A program made the position numbers and the translations under genes. The notes under the pieces were generated by a model. It was not told the DNA's origin and searched no databases. It saw only the letters and a program-made list of their open reading frames with translations. Below are positions 1 through 7,961 of a stretch of DNA of 64,000 nt, piece by piece (position 1 is the first letter of the stretch; each line of letters opens with the position of its first letter). Source of the DNA: Phycisphaerae bacterium (GTDB taxonomy: Bacteria > Planctomycetota > Phycisphaerae > UBA1845); NCBI GenBank assembly GCA_029260115.1, contig JAJDDW010000013.1:24262-88261 (forward strand), written 5' to 3'.

Positions 1-85
1 TCGTTATGATGAGTCGGTGTTTGTGCGCATGCTTCTGGATGAATTGGTGAAGTTTGATCGGCGTTCGCGTCAGGCAATAGCCTGA
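1..85 (+). CDS. 3' end of an unidentified gene (partial)
   Basis: An open frame enters from the left edge (first full codon at position 2) and stops at TGA 83-85. Only 27 residues are visible, containing the stretch DELVKFDRRSRQAIA. They are too few to identify a family. The last codons lie inside a palindrome, GTCAGGCAATAGCCTGAC, found again in reverse at 36493-36510. The repeat therefore either supplied the stop codon or lies directly on the gene end. The frame is open to the window edge, but coding status is uncertain. Confidence 0.4.
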   Translation, partial: RYDESVFVRMLLDELVKFDRRSRQAIA

Positions 86-160
86 CCTACAATAATTAAG
101 GCACGGGTAAGCTGTGGCTTACCCATGCCACCCATATGGCACATAAAATATGGAATACAT

Positions 161-841
161 ATGGCTGAGATACAAGCGGTAATTTTTGATATGGACGACA
201 CGCTCTTTCCGGAGCGGCAGTTTGCCTTTAGTGGTTTCTTGGCGGTAGCGGAAGCATTTCAATCGCAGCTTGGCGATGTGCTAACCGCGACGAGTCAGAT
301 GTGTGCGATGTTTGACTCGCCAGATCGTCGTCGGGTGTTTAATGCTATTTTAGAACAGTCCGGGCAATCGGCGGATCAGGCTACGATTGATGGGATGATC
401 GAAACATATCGCACGCATACCCCCAAGATAAATTTGTTTGAAGACGCTACCCGTACGCTGGCTCGGCTGAAGGGTAAGTTCAAGTTGGGTGTGATTACCG
501 ATGGGCCATTGGTGATGCAGCAGGGGAAGGTTGAGGCGCTAGGACTGCGCGATATGGTGGACGAAGTGATCCTGACGGCTGAGCTTGGCGAGGGGTTTGG
601 TAAGCCGCATCCGAAAGCGTTTGAGTTGATGGCCGAGCGGCTTGGCGTTACGCACGAAGGCTGCGTGTATGTGGCGGATAATGCGTCGAAGGATTTCGTG
701 GGCCCTAATGGACTAGGTTGGGCGACGGTGCAGATTGTTCGGGCGGGCGGGATTTATGCGAAGGTGAAGACGGCTGACGGCGGTGCGGCTGGGCAGATTA
801 TTGGTTCACTTGATGAGCTTATGAAGGATGTTGTGGAATAG
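161..841 (+). CDS. HAD superfamily hydrolase (phosphatase-like)
   Basis: A 226-residue cytosolic haloacid dehalogenase-type hydrolase, probably a small-molecule phosphatase of unknown substrate. Motif I is DMDDT, with nucleophile Asp10 and acid/base Asp12. Motif II is the Thr in VITDGP, motif III the Lys in GKPHPKAF, and motif IV the acidic pair region in VYVADNASKDF. A helical cap lies between motifs I and II, as in subfamily I. An in-frame ATG at 125 would add 12 residues, but the core beta strand AVIFDMDD begins about six residues after the ATG at 161, the usual distance. Neither start has a strong ribosome-binding site. The family call is firm; no substrate can be named and no operon partner is evident. 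Confidence 0.85.
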   Translation: MAEIQAVIFDMDDTLFPERQFAFSGFLAVAEAFQSQLGDVLTATSQMCAMFDSPDRRRVFNAILEQSGQSADQATIDGMIETYRTHTPKINLFEDATRTLARLKGKFKLGVITDGPLVMQQGKVEALGLRDMVDEVILTAELGEGFGKPHPKAFELMAERLGVTHEGCVYVADNASKDFVGPNGLGWATVQIVRAGGIYAKVKTADGGAAGQIIGSLDELMKDVVE

Positions 842-940
842 GATGCATCTAGCGTAAGGCGGTGGATTCCTTCGTGTTTAATGTGTGCATTATCGACCTA
901 ATTAAATTTGACGTGTGCATAGCCCACTAATTCATTTGCG

Positions 941-956
941 TATAATATTTCCTACA
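941..956 (+). promoter_or_regulatory. -10 box directly before a start codon (leaderless candidate)
   Basis: A perfect TATAAT lies at 941-946 and the ATG of the pentapeptide gene at 956. Transcription would start within a few bases of the ATG, and no Shine-Dalgarno sequence precedes it. A TTGACG at 908-913 is too far upstream to be the partner -35. The -10 element is seen directly; leaderless expression is inferred. Confidence 0.4.
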
Positions 957-2143
957 TGCCGATATACTACCCCACAGATCGTAATCCAAACAGTAGTGAA
1001 ACACTAACCTTGCTGCTTAAATGCCATGACAATCGCGATAAAATAATTGAGTGGAACGATTATCGCAAAGCAAATCCGGATTGGGTTCCAGACATCTCGG
1101 ACGCAGAAAGAACTGGTAGGCTTTCTTCGAAAGTATTCTGTTATAAAGATGATGATGGAAGCTGTCATGGTATAAATCTGAGCAAAGCCAAACTCGGTAG
1201 TGTTAACTTTATTGAAGCAAATCTGAGTAGGGTACAATTCGATGATGCATTTCTAGGTAACGCACGTTTTGATAAAGCCATGTTAATTCAAGCAACATTC
1301 GTAAAATCTGATATGACATCTGCGAAATTTGCCCATGCAAATCTCAGCCGTGCAAATATGAGCTTTACCATTCTCAAGTACGCTGATCTAGTACAATCTA
1401 TTCTAGAGCGGGCTAATTTTGAGGGTTCTAATCTTGAAAAAGTAAATATGATGGGAGCTAAATTGGGGCATGCTAATCTTAGCGGTGCCATCCTCAATGG
1501 TGTTAATCTAACTCAAGCAGACTTAACAAATGCTGATTTGCGAAATTGTGAAGTTGACGGAACAACAACATTTCATCCAAGTGTAACTAGAAATTGCCGT
1601 ATCGATAGAGATTTATTGGATTCACTTAACCCAAGCAATCGGACTTCAATTGCGGATGAACGTAAGATGAAAATCGAGGATCCGATTGCATTGCTACGTC
1701 AGACCTATAGCGGATTCTGGATGTGGTTCCACCTACTAGCGCTCACTATATTTATAGCACCATACGCTTGGTTTCTGATAAACCGCTGGGTAGTTGCTCA
1801 ATTCAAAATCGTTGACGGGCAAGAATCAATTACGCTTTTAGAGTGTCTTGTTCGATTTATATGGAGTGGAGGTGTATCATGGAAAGATGGTTGGCATTTT
1901 AACTTTTGGCCTTTTACAGCATTCGTTCTGTCAATAGCTTATAATGCGTTTCGGTTATTTATGCTTTGGAAGACTAAAACACTTGAACTCATGCAGCAAA
2001 CAACTAACCAGCCAGCGATGTACACTCATACACGTCGAAGATTATGGCTCAACGAGGCTGCTAAGTGGGCGATGTACGTCAATCTTATAGTTATTATCTA
2101 TCACAGTATCCATTTCCTCATGCAGCGCGTATCCACAGGTTGA
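956..2143 (+). CDS. pentapeptide-repeat membrane protein
   Basis: A 395-residue protein. Residues ~72-200 are pentapeptide repeats of the A(D/N)LxxA kind, for example ADLTNADLRN, which form a right-handed quadrilateral beta helix. Three hydrophobic segments follow at about 256-275, 317-337 and 368-388, so the helix is probably tethered to the inner membrane. The N-terminal ~70 residues are unmatched. Base composition is clearly more AT-rich than in the flanking genes, which suggests different ancestry. The coding region ends six bases before a 104 bp repeat (2150-2253). Pentapeptide proteins fused to membrane segments are common, but their function is generally unknown, and none can be assigned here. 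Confidence 0.8.
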   Translation: MPIYYPTDRNPNSSETLTLLLKCHDNRDKIIEWNDYRKANPDWVPDISDAERTGRLSSKVFCYKDDDGSCHGINLSKAKLGSVNFIEANLSRVQFDDAFLGNARFDKAMLIQATFVKSDMTSAKFAHANLSRANMSFTILKYADLVQSILERANFEGSNLEKVNMMGAKLGHANLSGAILNGVNLTQADLTNADLRNCEVDGTTTFHPSVTRNCRIDRDLLDSLNPSNRTSIADERKMKIEDPIALLRQTYSGFWMWFHLLALTIFIAPYAWFLINRWVVAQFKIVDGQESITLLECLVRFIWSGGVSWKDGWHFNFWPFTAFVLSIAYNAFRLFMLWKTKTLELMQQTTNQPAMYTHTRRRLWLNEAAKWAMYVNLIVIIYHSIHFLMQRVSTG

Positions 2144-2149
2144 TCGGGC

Positions 2150-2253
2150 GGGTGGCCGGGTGGCCCAGGTCCTTCTGTTTGGGCCTGGTGGGAGTCGATG
2201 ACACATGCTCTATGTTATGCCCGCTCACTTATGCCGACATGACGAACCGGGTG
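2150..2253 (+). repeat. R1 repeat, copy a (104 bp)
   Basis: This matches 3391-3493 in the same orientation with about ten differences and one single-base indel, counted by eye. The two copies bracket the MOSC gene. The core (GGGTGGCC..., then TTTGG, then GGGGGAGTCGATGA in other copies) recurs in shorter form at 36621-36660, 37820-37867 and 61788-61834. Confidence 0.85.
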
Positions 2254-2608
2254 TTTATTTATCATGGCGGGGCATGGCGACACGTGTCTTCAATTCGTGA
2301 TACAGGTTGCATACTCTATGGGAGATTGTAGTGTTTGTTGGTATCCAAAGACACCGGGCGATGGCGAAACGGGTTGCCGAGACTTGACTGCAGTACGTGC
2401 CTTCGGCTGCGACGCTTCATGTCGGCATGGTCAACACCATGCCTGCTTGTTTGGACGGTCTTGACGCGCCGGGTCGCCTGAACAAAATGTCTTCGTGGTG
2501 TCGCTGGCACTACCCATTGTCAGTCGAGAGGCGCTGCAGAGAATAGAACCCGCCAAGCTCGAATCGTGGTAGGAACCTAGGGGTTCCTCAGATAAGGAGG
2601 ATGCATTT
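2254..2608. other. gap with no recognisable gene
   Basis: No convincing reading frame. A perfect 8 bp hairpin (GGCATGGT, loop CAAC, ACCATGCC) lies at 2424-2443 but has no T-tract, so it is a weak terminator candidate. The last 20 bases hold a strong Shine-Dalgarno (AAGGAGG) for the MOSC gene. Confidence 0.4.
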
Positions 2609-3337
2609 ATGATTCCTACCAAGAACAGGCACGTCGGTCGCGTTGTGGGGTTGTGGCGTTACCCGGTGAAATCGATGGGCGCCGAGGCACTCGAACATGT
2701 CGATGTGTCGTGGTTTGGGTTTGCTGGTGATCGCCGGTGGGCTTTTGTTCGCAACGAGGCGATTTCGAGCGACTTCCCGTGGCTCACAATCCGTGAGCGC
2801 CACGACATGGCTCACTACCTTCCCTCTTTTGCCGACCCTTCACGTCCCGACAAGTCACCCACGACTGTGCGCACACCATCGGGAACGGTCATGGACATCA
2901 CGGACGAGAGTCTGAGCGCGGAGTTGCACCCACGCGGAGCTCGGGTGATCAGACAGAATCGCGGCGTGTTTGACACGTTTCCCCTCTCTCTCATCACCAC
3001 TCAAACCATCGCTAAGCTCGGCGAAGCGCTCGAAGCCAAGCTCGACGTCCAGCGATTTCGCCCAAACTTTCTGGTGGAGGCGAGCGAGGATATACCGTTC
3101 CCCGAGGACGGTTGGGTCAGTTGTGTCTTGCGTATCGGTGATCTGCGCATGCGAGTCGACAAGCGTGACAGCCGCTGCGCGGTCATCACAGTGAATCCGG
3201 TGACAACGAAACGTGACACCAACATCTTACGCACCGTGGTCGACGAACGCCAAGGCTGTCTCGGAGTCTACGGAACGGTCGTGGAGCCAGGCAGGGTAGC
3301 CTTGGACGATAACGTGACGGTTGAGCCCACCTATTGA
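2609..3337 (+). CDS. MOSC domain-containing protein
   Basis: A 242-residue protein with an N-terminal MOSC beta-barrel segment (GRVVGLWRYPVKSMGAE, then FAGDRRWAFV) and a C-terminal MOSC domain. The expected conserved cysteine is in DSRCAVITVNP. MOSC proteins bind sulfur or molybdenum cofactor; relatives include YcbX/YiiM-type reductases of N-hydroxylated compounds and the mARC C-terminus. The substrate here is unknown. The start at 2609 is fixed by an AAGGAGG ribosome-binding site about 8 bases upstream. Codons favour C and G at third positions more than neighbouring genes do, and the gene sits alone between two direct copies of a 104 bp repeat. Both points suggest arrival as a unit. Confidence 0.85.
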   Translation: MIPTKNRHVGRVVGLWRYPVKSMGAEALEHVDVSWFGFAGDRRWAFVRNEAISSDFPWLTIRERHDMAHYLPSFADPSRPDKSPTTVRTPSGTVMDITDESLSAELHPRGARVIRQNRGVFDTFPLSLITTQTIAKLGEALEAKLDVQRFRPNFLVEASEDIPFPEDGWVSCVLRIGDLRMRVDKRDSRCAVITVNPVTTKRDTNILRTVVDERQGCLGVYGTVVEPGRVALDDNVTVEPTY

Positions 3338-3390
3338 CCCGGGGCTCAAGAAAACAGAATGCGGCCCATGCAGCAGAAACAAGTCCGGCT

Positions 3391-3493
3391 GGGTGGCCGG
3401 GTGGCCCGGGTCCTTCTGTTTGGACTTGGGGGAGTCGATGATACATGCTCTATGTTGTGCCCGCTCACTTACGTCGAAATGACTAACCGGGTG
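3391..3493 (+). repeat. R1 repeat, copy b (103 bp)
   Basis: Second long copy of R1, in the same orientation as 2150-2253. It starts about 50 bp after the MOSC stop codon. See copy a for the alignment. Confidence 0.85.
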
Positions 3494-3512
3494 GGTAGTT
3501 AGGGTATCCACA

Positions 3513-3540
3513 TCCGCGCGGGCTGAAGCCCGCGGCTCGT
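3513..3540. repeat. R3 palindromic repeat, copy a
   Basis: The sequence TCCGCGCGGGCT, GAA, GCCCGCGGCTCGT forms a GC-rich hairpin. The same arms occur at 5171-5219 around an extra nested hairpin. It lies just beyond the 3' end of serA (stop at 3559-3561, minus strand), so it could serve as a REP-like mRNA end. It has no T-tract on the minus strand. Confidence 0.6.
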
Positions 3541-3558
3541 TAGGGCAAGGGTCAAAAA

Positions 3559-4773
3559 TTAAGTCGCTACGTTTGTTTGTCTCACGCTAATAATATGGTC
3601 GTTGGCCTGTTGCACTTTGGCTATAGTGGCTTGGTCTATGGGGGATTCGAGCTTTATTTGTGCGGTGGCGGAGTGGCCGCCTTGGCAGATTACGTTGCCC
3701 ATCTCTTCTACGTTGATATTGGCTTCGCTAATAACCCGTAAGACGCTCGACAATACGCCGGGTTTATTTAGGTGTCGTACGCGCAGTGAACAGCCTCCGG
3801 TTCGTGGGCGGCGCAGGTTTACGCAGTTGAGCACGTTTCCGGATTCACTGAATACGCGCACAATGCGCACGGCTTCATCGGCTATGGCCTCTTGTGCTTG
3901 TTCGGTTGATGCGCCGATGTGGTGCGTGCCGTAGACCACGCCTTCAGTGCCAATAATGGGGCACGAAAAATCGGCTTGGCCAGTGGCTGGTTCGTTGGGG
4001 TATACGTCCAACCCGACGCGAAGCCCTTGCTCTTTAATGGCTTTGGCTACGGCGTCGTAGTCGACCACGTCCGCCCGGGCGGTGTTGATTAGATAACTGC
4101 CGGGTTTCATAGCTGACAATATTTTGTCATTAACAAGCCCTGTGGTTTCGGGTGATGCGGCGACGTGTACGGATAGCACATCGCATTGTTTCGCTACGGC
4201 GATAGGGGACTCGGCCAGGCTTAGGTGTAATTTTTGGGCACGCTCAGGTGTGAGTGATCGACTCCAGGCAACCACGGGCATGCCAAAAGCTTGAGCGCGG
4301 CGGACGACGGCTAGGCCAATTTGTCCTAAGCCGAGAATGCCAAGGGTGCGACCCTTTAGCCCGCGGGCCTGGCCATACTCTTTTTTGTTCCAAACGCCCG
4401 CACGAAGGTCGGTTACGTTATCGACGATTCTGCGGTCGAGCGCGAGGATAAGTGCGAAGGTGAGTTCGGCTACGGCTACGGCGTTCTTGCCGGGGCAGTT
4501 GGCTATCATGACGCTACGTTGTGAGGCGGCTTCAACGTCGATGGTGTTATACCCCGCACCGGCACGAACGATTAGCGCGAGAGAATCTGCGGCTTCGATG
4601 ACCTCCTTGGGAACTTTGGTGCTGCGGACGATGAGTACGGCGCATTGCGTTTTGATTACGGCATCGCGTAGGGTATCGCCTTGCAGGCTTGGGTCGATGG
4701 TGACATCGCAGCCCATCTCGCGCAGTGCGGTAAGCCCAGATTCTTGAAATTTATCGGCTAATAGAACCTTCAT
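3559..4773 (-). CDS. serA: D-3-phosphoglycerate dehydrogenase
   Basis: Catalyses NAD-dependent oxidation of 3-phosphoglycerate, the first committed step of serine synthesis. The 404 residues show the 2-hydroxyacid dehydrogenase fold. The NAD loop GILGLGQIG is near 146-153. Catalytic residues fit Arg233 (TARADVVD), Glu261 (YPNEP) and a His in THHIGAST near 284-285. A C-terminal ACT domain (~328-404, RHLNKPGVLSSVL) suggests feedback control by serine. The ATG at 4773 is preferred over an in-frame start at 4788 because GAGGTG lies 7 bases upstream of it. The length fits the short ACT-bearing SerA class, without the extra intervening domain of the longest forms. It is transcribed alone. Confidence 0.93.
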   Translation of the reverse strand: MKVLLADKFQESGLTALREMGCDVTIDPSLQGDTLRDAVIKTQCAVLIVRSTKVPKEVIEAADSLALIVRAGAGYNTIDVEAASQRSVMIANCPGKNAVAVAELTFALILALDRRIVDNVTDLRAGVWNKKEYGQARGLKGRTLGILGLGQIGLAVVRRAQAFGMPVVAWSRSLTPERAQKLHLSLAESPIAVAKQCDVLSVHVAASPETTGLVNDKILSAMKPGSYLINTARADVVDYDAVAKAIKEQGLRVGLDVYPNEPATGQADFSCPIIGTEGVVYGTHHIGASTEQAQEAIADEAVRIVRVFSESGNVLNCVNLRRPRTGGCSLRVRHLNKPGVLSSVLRVISEANINVEEMGNVICQGGHSATAQIKLESPIDQATIAKVQQANDHIISVRQTNVAT

Positions 4774-4899
4774 GATTTTACACCTCAATCAGAATGTCAG
4801 TATCCACGTTCAACGAAGCTACATTTTCCATGCCTGAACTGTTATGGTTACTCGATTAAGTTTGGGCGTCAACTATGTGAAGATTTAAAGGGCGGCTTG

Positions 4900-5073
4900 G
4901 TAGGGTAGGTCGTGGACCTGCCTTTACTATTGCGCTGCGAATTATTAGGTGTTTGCGAGGTTTTGGTGTTCGTGTTGATTGGAATGTCTTATTTGTTGGC
5001 GGAGGTAGATTGAGTGTCGATGATTGAGGCAGGTCAACCTTTCGCTAGTAAGCGAATGAGCGACCGTGCCCTA
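4900..5073. mobile_element. MITE-like element, copy A (~174 bp)
   Basis: This copy and 6494-6664 lie in the same orientation on either side of the NRAMP gene, roughly 85% identical by eye. The ends are imperfect inverted repeats: GTAGGGTAGGTCG at the left and CGACCGTGCCCTA at the right. Inside are a small palindrome (AGGTCGTGGACCT) and a hairpin (TCGCTAGTAAGCGA). No open frame is present. Small size, inverted ends and multiple copies fit a non-autonomous miniature transposable element. No matching transposase is visible in the window. Confidence 0.6.
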
Positions 5074-5170
5074 TGCGATTGTGGACGATTTTCGTTTTGA
5101 CCGGTCTTGGGTCATAATCTTTGCCGCTGACCATGAATCTTGGTGATTTGTGTTTTAGAAATTTTCTGCG

Positions 5171-5219
5171 TCCGCGCGGGCTCCCGATGAATCGGGGTTA
5201 TATTTCGCCCGCGGCTCGT
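5171..5219. repeat. R3 palindromic repeat, copy b, with nested hairpin
   Basis: The outer arms TCCGCGCGGGCT and GCCCGCGGCTCGT match 3513-3540. Between them is an inserted stretch with its own hairpin (CCCGAT, GAA, TCGGGG). It ends 11 bases before the NRAMP start codon, so it would sit in the 5' leader and could affect translation. Confidence 0.55.
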
Positions 5220-5230
5220 GTATTGAAATT

Positions 5231-6472
5231 ATGAAGCGAACTTCTTGGACATCCATGTTAGGCCCGGGGATTCTGGTGGCCGCTACGGGCATCGGCGCGG
5301 GCGATTTACTGACAGCTAGCTTGGGCGGGTCGGTGGTCGGGCTGTCGATTTTATGGGCTGCGGGCGTGGGCGCGATGCTCAAATGGTTTCTCAACGAAGG
5401 CGTCGCCCGCTGGCAGATGGCTACGGGGACCACGCTGCTAGAAGGATGGGTCGACAAGCTTGGCCGATGGATTCGCTGGGTCTTTCTTATCTATTTATTG
5501 TTATGGTCGCTATTCACTGGCGGAGCGCTGCTTAATGCATGTGGCGTAGCCGGGACGGGAATCTTTCAGCTTACAAGCGATTTGAAAACGTCGAAAATCA
5601 TCTGGGGAATCGTTCACTCGCTATTGGGGTTGGGGCTTGTGCTCGCTGGTGGATACAAACTTTTTGAAAAACTCATGTCGGTGTGTATTGGGTTTATGTG
5701 CGTCACGGTTATCTCGGCTGCGGTATTGGTTCGGCCCAACTGGTCAGAGGTTTTGTCTGGTCTTCTTACGCCTTCCTTGCCGGCTCATAATACGACTTGG
5801 GTGCTGGGTATTCTCGGCGGGGTTGGGGGCACGGCTACGCTTCTTTCTTATGGTTATTGGATTAGAGAGAAGGGCCGGGCTGGGGTGGAAGGTATTCGTA
5901 TGTGCCGCATCGATTTGGCGTTTGGCTATGCAATGACCGCGCTGTTTGGCATCTCGATGATAATCATCGGATCGACAGTTTCGCTATCGGGGAAAGGGCC
6001 TACGGTGGCGATTACCTTGGCGGATAGACTCGCGGAGACGTTGGGTCCAATGGGGCGCTGGGTGTTTCTCCTCGGATTTTGGGGAGCGGTTTTTTCGAGC
6101 CTGCTAGGCGTGTGGCAAAGCGTGCCGTATTTGTTTGCCGATTTTTTGTCGTTACAGCGTCGTCAAAGTGCGAACAGGGAAGTACCGGACGATTTAGCTG
6201 CGACCATTGGCTATCGCGGTTATCTGTTTGCCCTGGCCATTATTCCCATCCCGCTGCTGTGGGGTTCGGTGGAGTGGGCGCAAAAGTCTTACGCGGTACT
6301 CGGGTCTTTGTTTATGCCATTGCTCGCGCTAACGCTGCTATTGATGAACAACCGCACGGCTTGGGTCGGCCGAGAGTTTCGCAACGGGTGGCTGACTAAT
6401 TTGGTGCTGGTTGCGACGTTGGTGTTCTTTGCTTACATCGCAGGTGATACGGTGTATGCGAAGTTGTTTTGA
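5231..6472 (+). CDS. NRAMP (SLC11)-like membrane transporter lacking the metal motifs
   Basis: A 413-residue protein with about 11 hydrophobic segments. It begins with the NRAMP-type first helix GPGILVAATGIGAGDLLTAS. Classical members carry DPGN in helix 1 and MPH in helix 6 to bind divalent metal. Here helix 1 reads GIGAGD and the helix 6 region reads GISMIIIGS, so both motifs are absent. The fold call is good, but Mn/Fe transport should not be assumed and the substrate is open. The start ATG at 5231 lacks a good Shine-Dalgarno, and a GC-rich hairpin ends 11 bases upstream. The gene is alone between two copies of a MITE-like element (4900-5073 and 6494-6664). Confidence 0.82.
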   Translation: MKRTSWTSMLGPGILVAATGIGAGDLLTASLGGSVVGLSILWAAGVGAMLKWFLNEGVARWQMATGTTLLEGWVDKLGRWIRWVFLIYLLLWSLFTGGALLNACGVAGTGIFQLTSDLKTSKIIWGIVHSLLGLGLVLAGGYKLFEKLMSVCIGFMCVTVISAAVLVRPNWSEVLSGLLTPSLPAHNTTWVLGILGGVGGTATLLSYGYWIREKGRAGVEGIRMCRIDLAFGYAMTALFGISMIIIGSTVSLSGKGPTVAITLADRLAETLGPMGRWVFLLGFWGAVFSSLLGVWQSVPYLFADFLSLQRRQSANREVPDDLAATIGYRGYLFALAIIPIPLLWGSVEWAQKSYAVLGSLFMPLLALTLLLMNNRTAWVGREFRNGWLTNLVLVATLVFFAYIAGDTVYAKLF

Positions 6473-6493
6473 GCGAGTGTGATGGACGCATTC

Positions 6494-6664
6494 GTAGGGC
6501 AGGTCGTGGACCTGCCTTTACTATTTCGTTGTGCATGATAAGTGTTTGCGGTGCTTGGTGTTCGTGTACACAGAATGTCCTATTTGTTGGCGGAAATAGA
6601 TTGAGTGTCGATGGTTGAGGCAGGTCAACCTTTCGCTAGTAAGCGAAAGAACGACCGTGCCCTA
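6494..6664. mobile_element. MITE-like element, copy B (~171 bp)
   Basis: Same orientation as 4900-5073. Its ends pair better: GTAGGGCAGGTCG at the left, and CGACCGTGCCCTA at the right with one extra base. It contains the hairpin TTTCGCT-AGTA-AGCGAAA. It starts 21 bp after the NRAMP stop codon. Confidence 0.62.
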
Positions 6665-6794
6665 CGTTGTAGGTGATATTGTTTTGAGCAAGGTATAAGC
6701 TAATGCGATTGTCAGTGATGGAAAAATTGTTGATAATGCATGAGACTGACTATTGGCGGAACTATAAACGCAGAGGAATAACGGAGAATACGGC

Positions 6795-7922
6795 ATGATT
6801 TATCTCGACTACAACGCATCAACCCCCGTGGACCCGGCTGTGCGCGAGGCGATGTGGCCATTTCTCGGCGAGTTTTTTGGTAACGCTTCCAGTGACCATC
6901 CTCTTGGCCGAAAAGTAAATGAAGCGGTTGCGAATGCCCGCAAGCAAGTAGCGGATTTGCTTGGCGCTAAGCCGGAGGAAATTTTGTTAACGTCCGGCGG
7001 AACGGAATCCAACAATTATGTGATTAAGGGCGTGGCGCGAAAGTTACGTGATCGTGGCCAACACATTATCACGTCGTCAATCGAACACCCAGCCGTCGTC
7101 AATCCATGCAAGTCGCTTGAAGGCGAAGGTTTTGAGACTACGTATGTGCCGGTGGATCAATACGGATTGGTTGATGTTCAGGAAGTGATTAGCGCCGTGC
7201 GTCCGGATACGATCCTTATTTCGATCATGCACGCCAACAACGAAGTCGGCACGATTCAGCCTATCGCGGAGTTGTCCGAGATTGCACGGGAAGGTGGCAT
7301 ATGGATGCACACAGATTCAGCACAGACGTGCGGAAAACTTTCAACGGATGTTAACGAACTCGGCGTAGATTTTCTGTCTATCGCGGGTCATAAAGTGTAT
7401 GCGCCGCAGGGGATCGGTGCGTTATATATTCGCGACGGTATCAGCTTGGAGCCGCTGCATCACGGCGCGGGTCATGAAAGCGGGCGTCGCGCGGGCACCG
7501 AAGCGGTTCCGGCTATCGTGGGCCTGGGCAAGGCGGCAGAGTTGGCTAAGTCTCACATTGGTGACACGTCTACGGCAGTGTTAAGAGATCGGCTGTGGGA
7601 GGGGCTTAGTCAGCAGCTTGGCGATAACGCTGTTTTGCTGGGGCATCCGACAAAACGGTTGCCCAACACGCTCGCGGTCGGATTTCGCCATCGAATCGGC
7701 GCAGATATATTGCGCGCGTGTCCGGAACTATGTGCCAGCACTGGGGCGGCATGTCACGCCGCCCATCGGAAACGATCTGCGGTATTAGCTGAGATGAATG
7801 TTCCCCAAGACGTCGCTTTCGGTGCGGTACGATTTAGCTTGGGACATCCCACGACACAGGAGGAAATCGATCAGGCTATCGAGCTGATCGTTAAGGCTGT
7901 GAGCCAATGTCCTGTCGCATAA
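6795..7922 (+). CDS. cysteine desulfurase / selenocysteine lyase-like PLP enzyme
   Basis: A 375-residue class V aminotransferase-fold enzyme that should release sulfur (or selenium) from cysteine (or selenocysteine) as alanine forms. The PLP lysine is Lys200 in SIAGHKVYAPQG. A stacking His98 lies in SSIEHPAV and an Asp in MHTDSAQT. The active-site loop reads CASTGAACHAA, with cysteines at 313 and 320. The GAACH form resembles animal-type selenocysteine lyase (GAACHS) more than IscS (SGSACTS), so the true substrate is uncertain. No iscU, nifU, mnmA or selD lies nearby. An AGGAATAACGGAG stretch upstream supports the ATG at 6795. Confidence 0.88.
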   Translation: MIYLDYNASTPVDPAVREAMWPFLGEFFGNASSDHPLGRKVNEAVANARKQVADLLGAKPEEILLTSGGTESNNYVIKGVARKLRDRGQHIITSSIEHPAVVNPCKSLEGEGFETTYVPVDQYGLVDVQEVISAVRPDTILISIMHANNEVGTIQPIAELSEIAREGGIWMHTDSAQTCGKLSTDVNELGVDFLSIAGHKVYAPQGIGALYIRDGISLEPLHHGAGHESGRRAGTEAVPAIVGLGKAAELAKSHIGDTSTAVLRDRLWEGLSQQLGDNAVLLGHPTKRLPNTLAVGFRHRIGADILRACPELCASTGAACHAAHRKRSAVLAEMNVPQDVAFGAVRFSLGHPTTQEEIDQAIELIVKAVSQCPVA

Positions 7923-7961
7923 TCTGCGATTGGTTTACGATTCACTTATTGAAATAAAATC

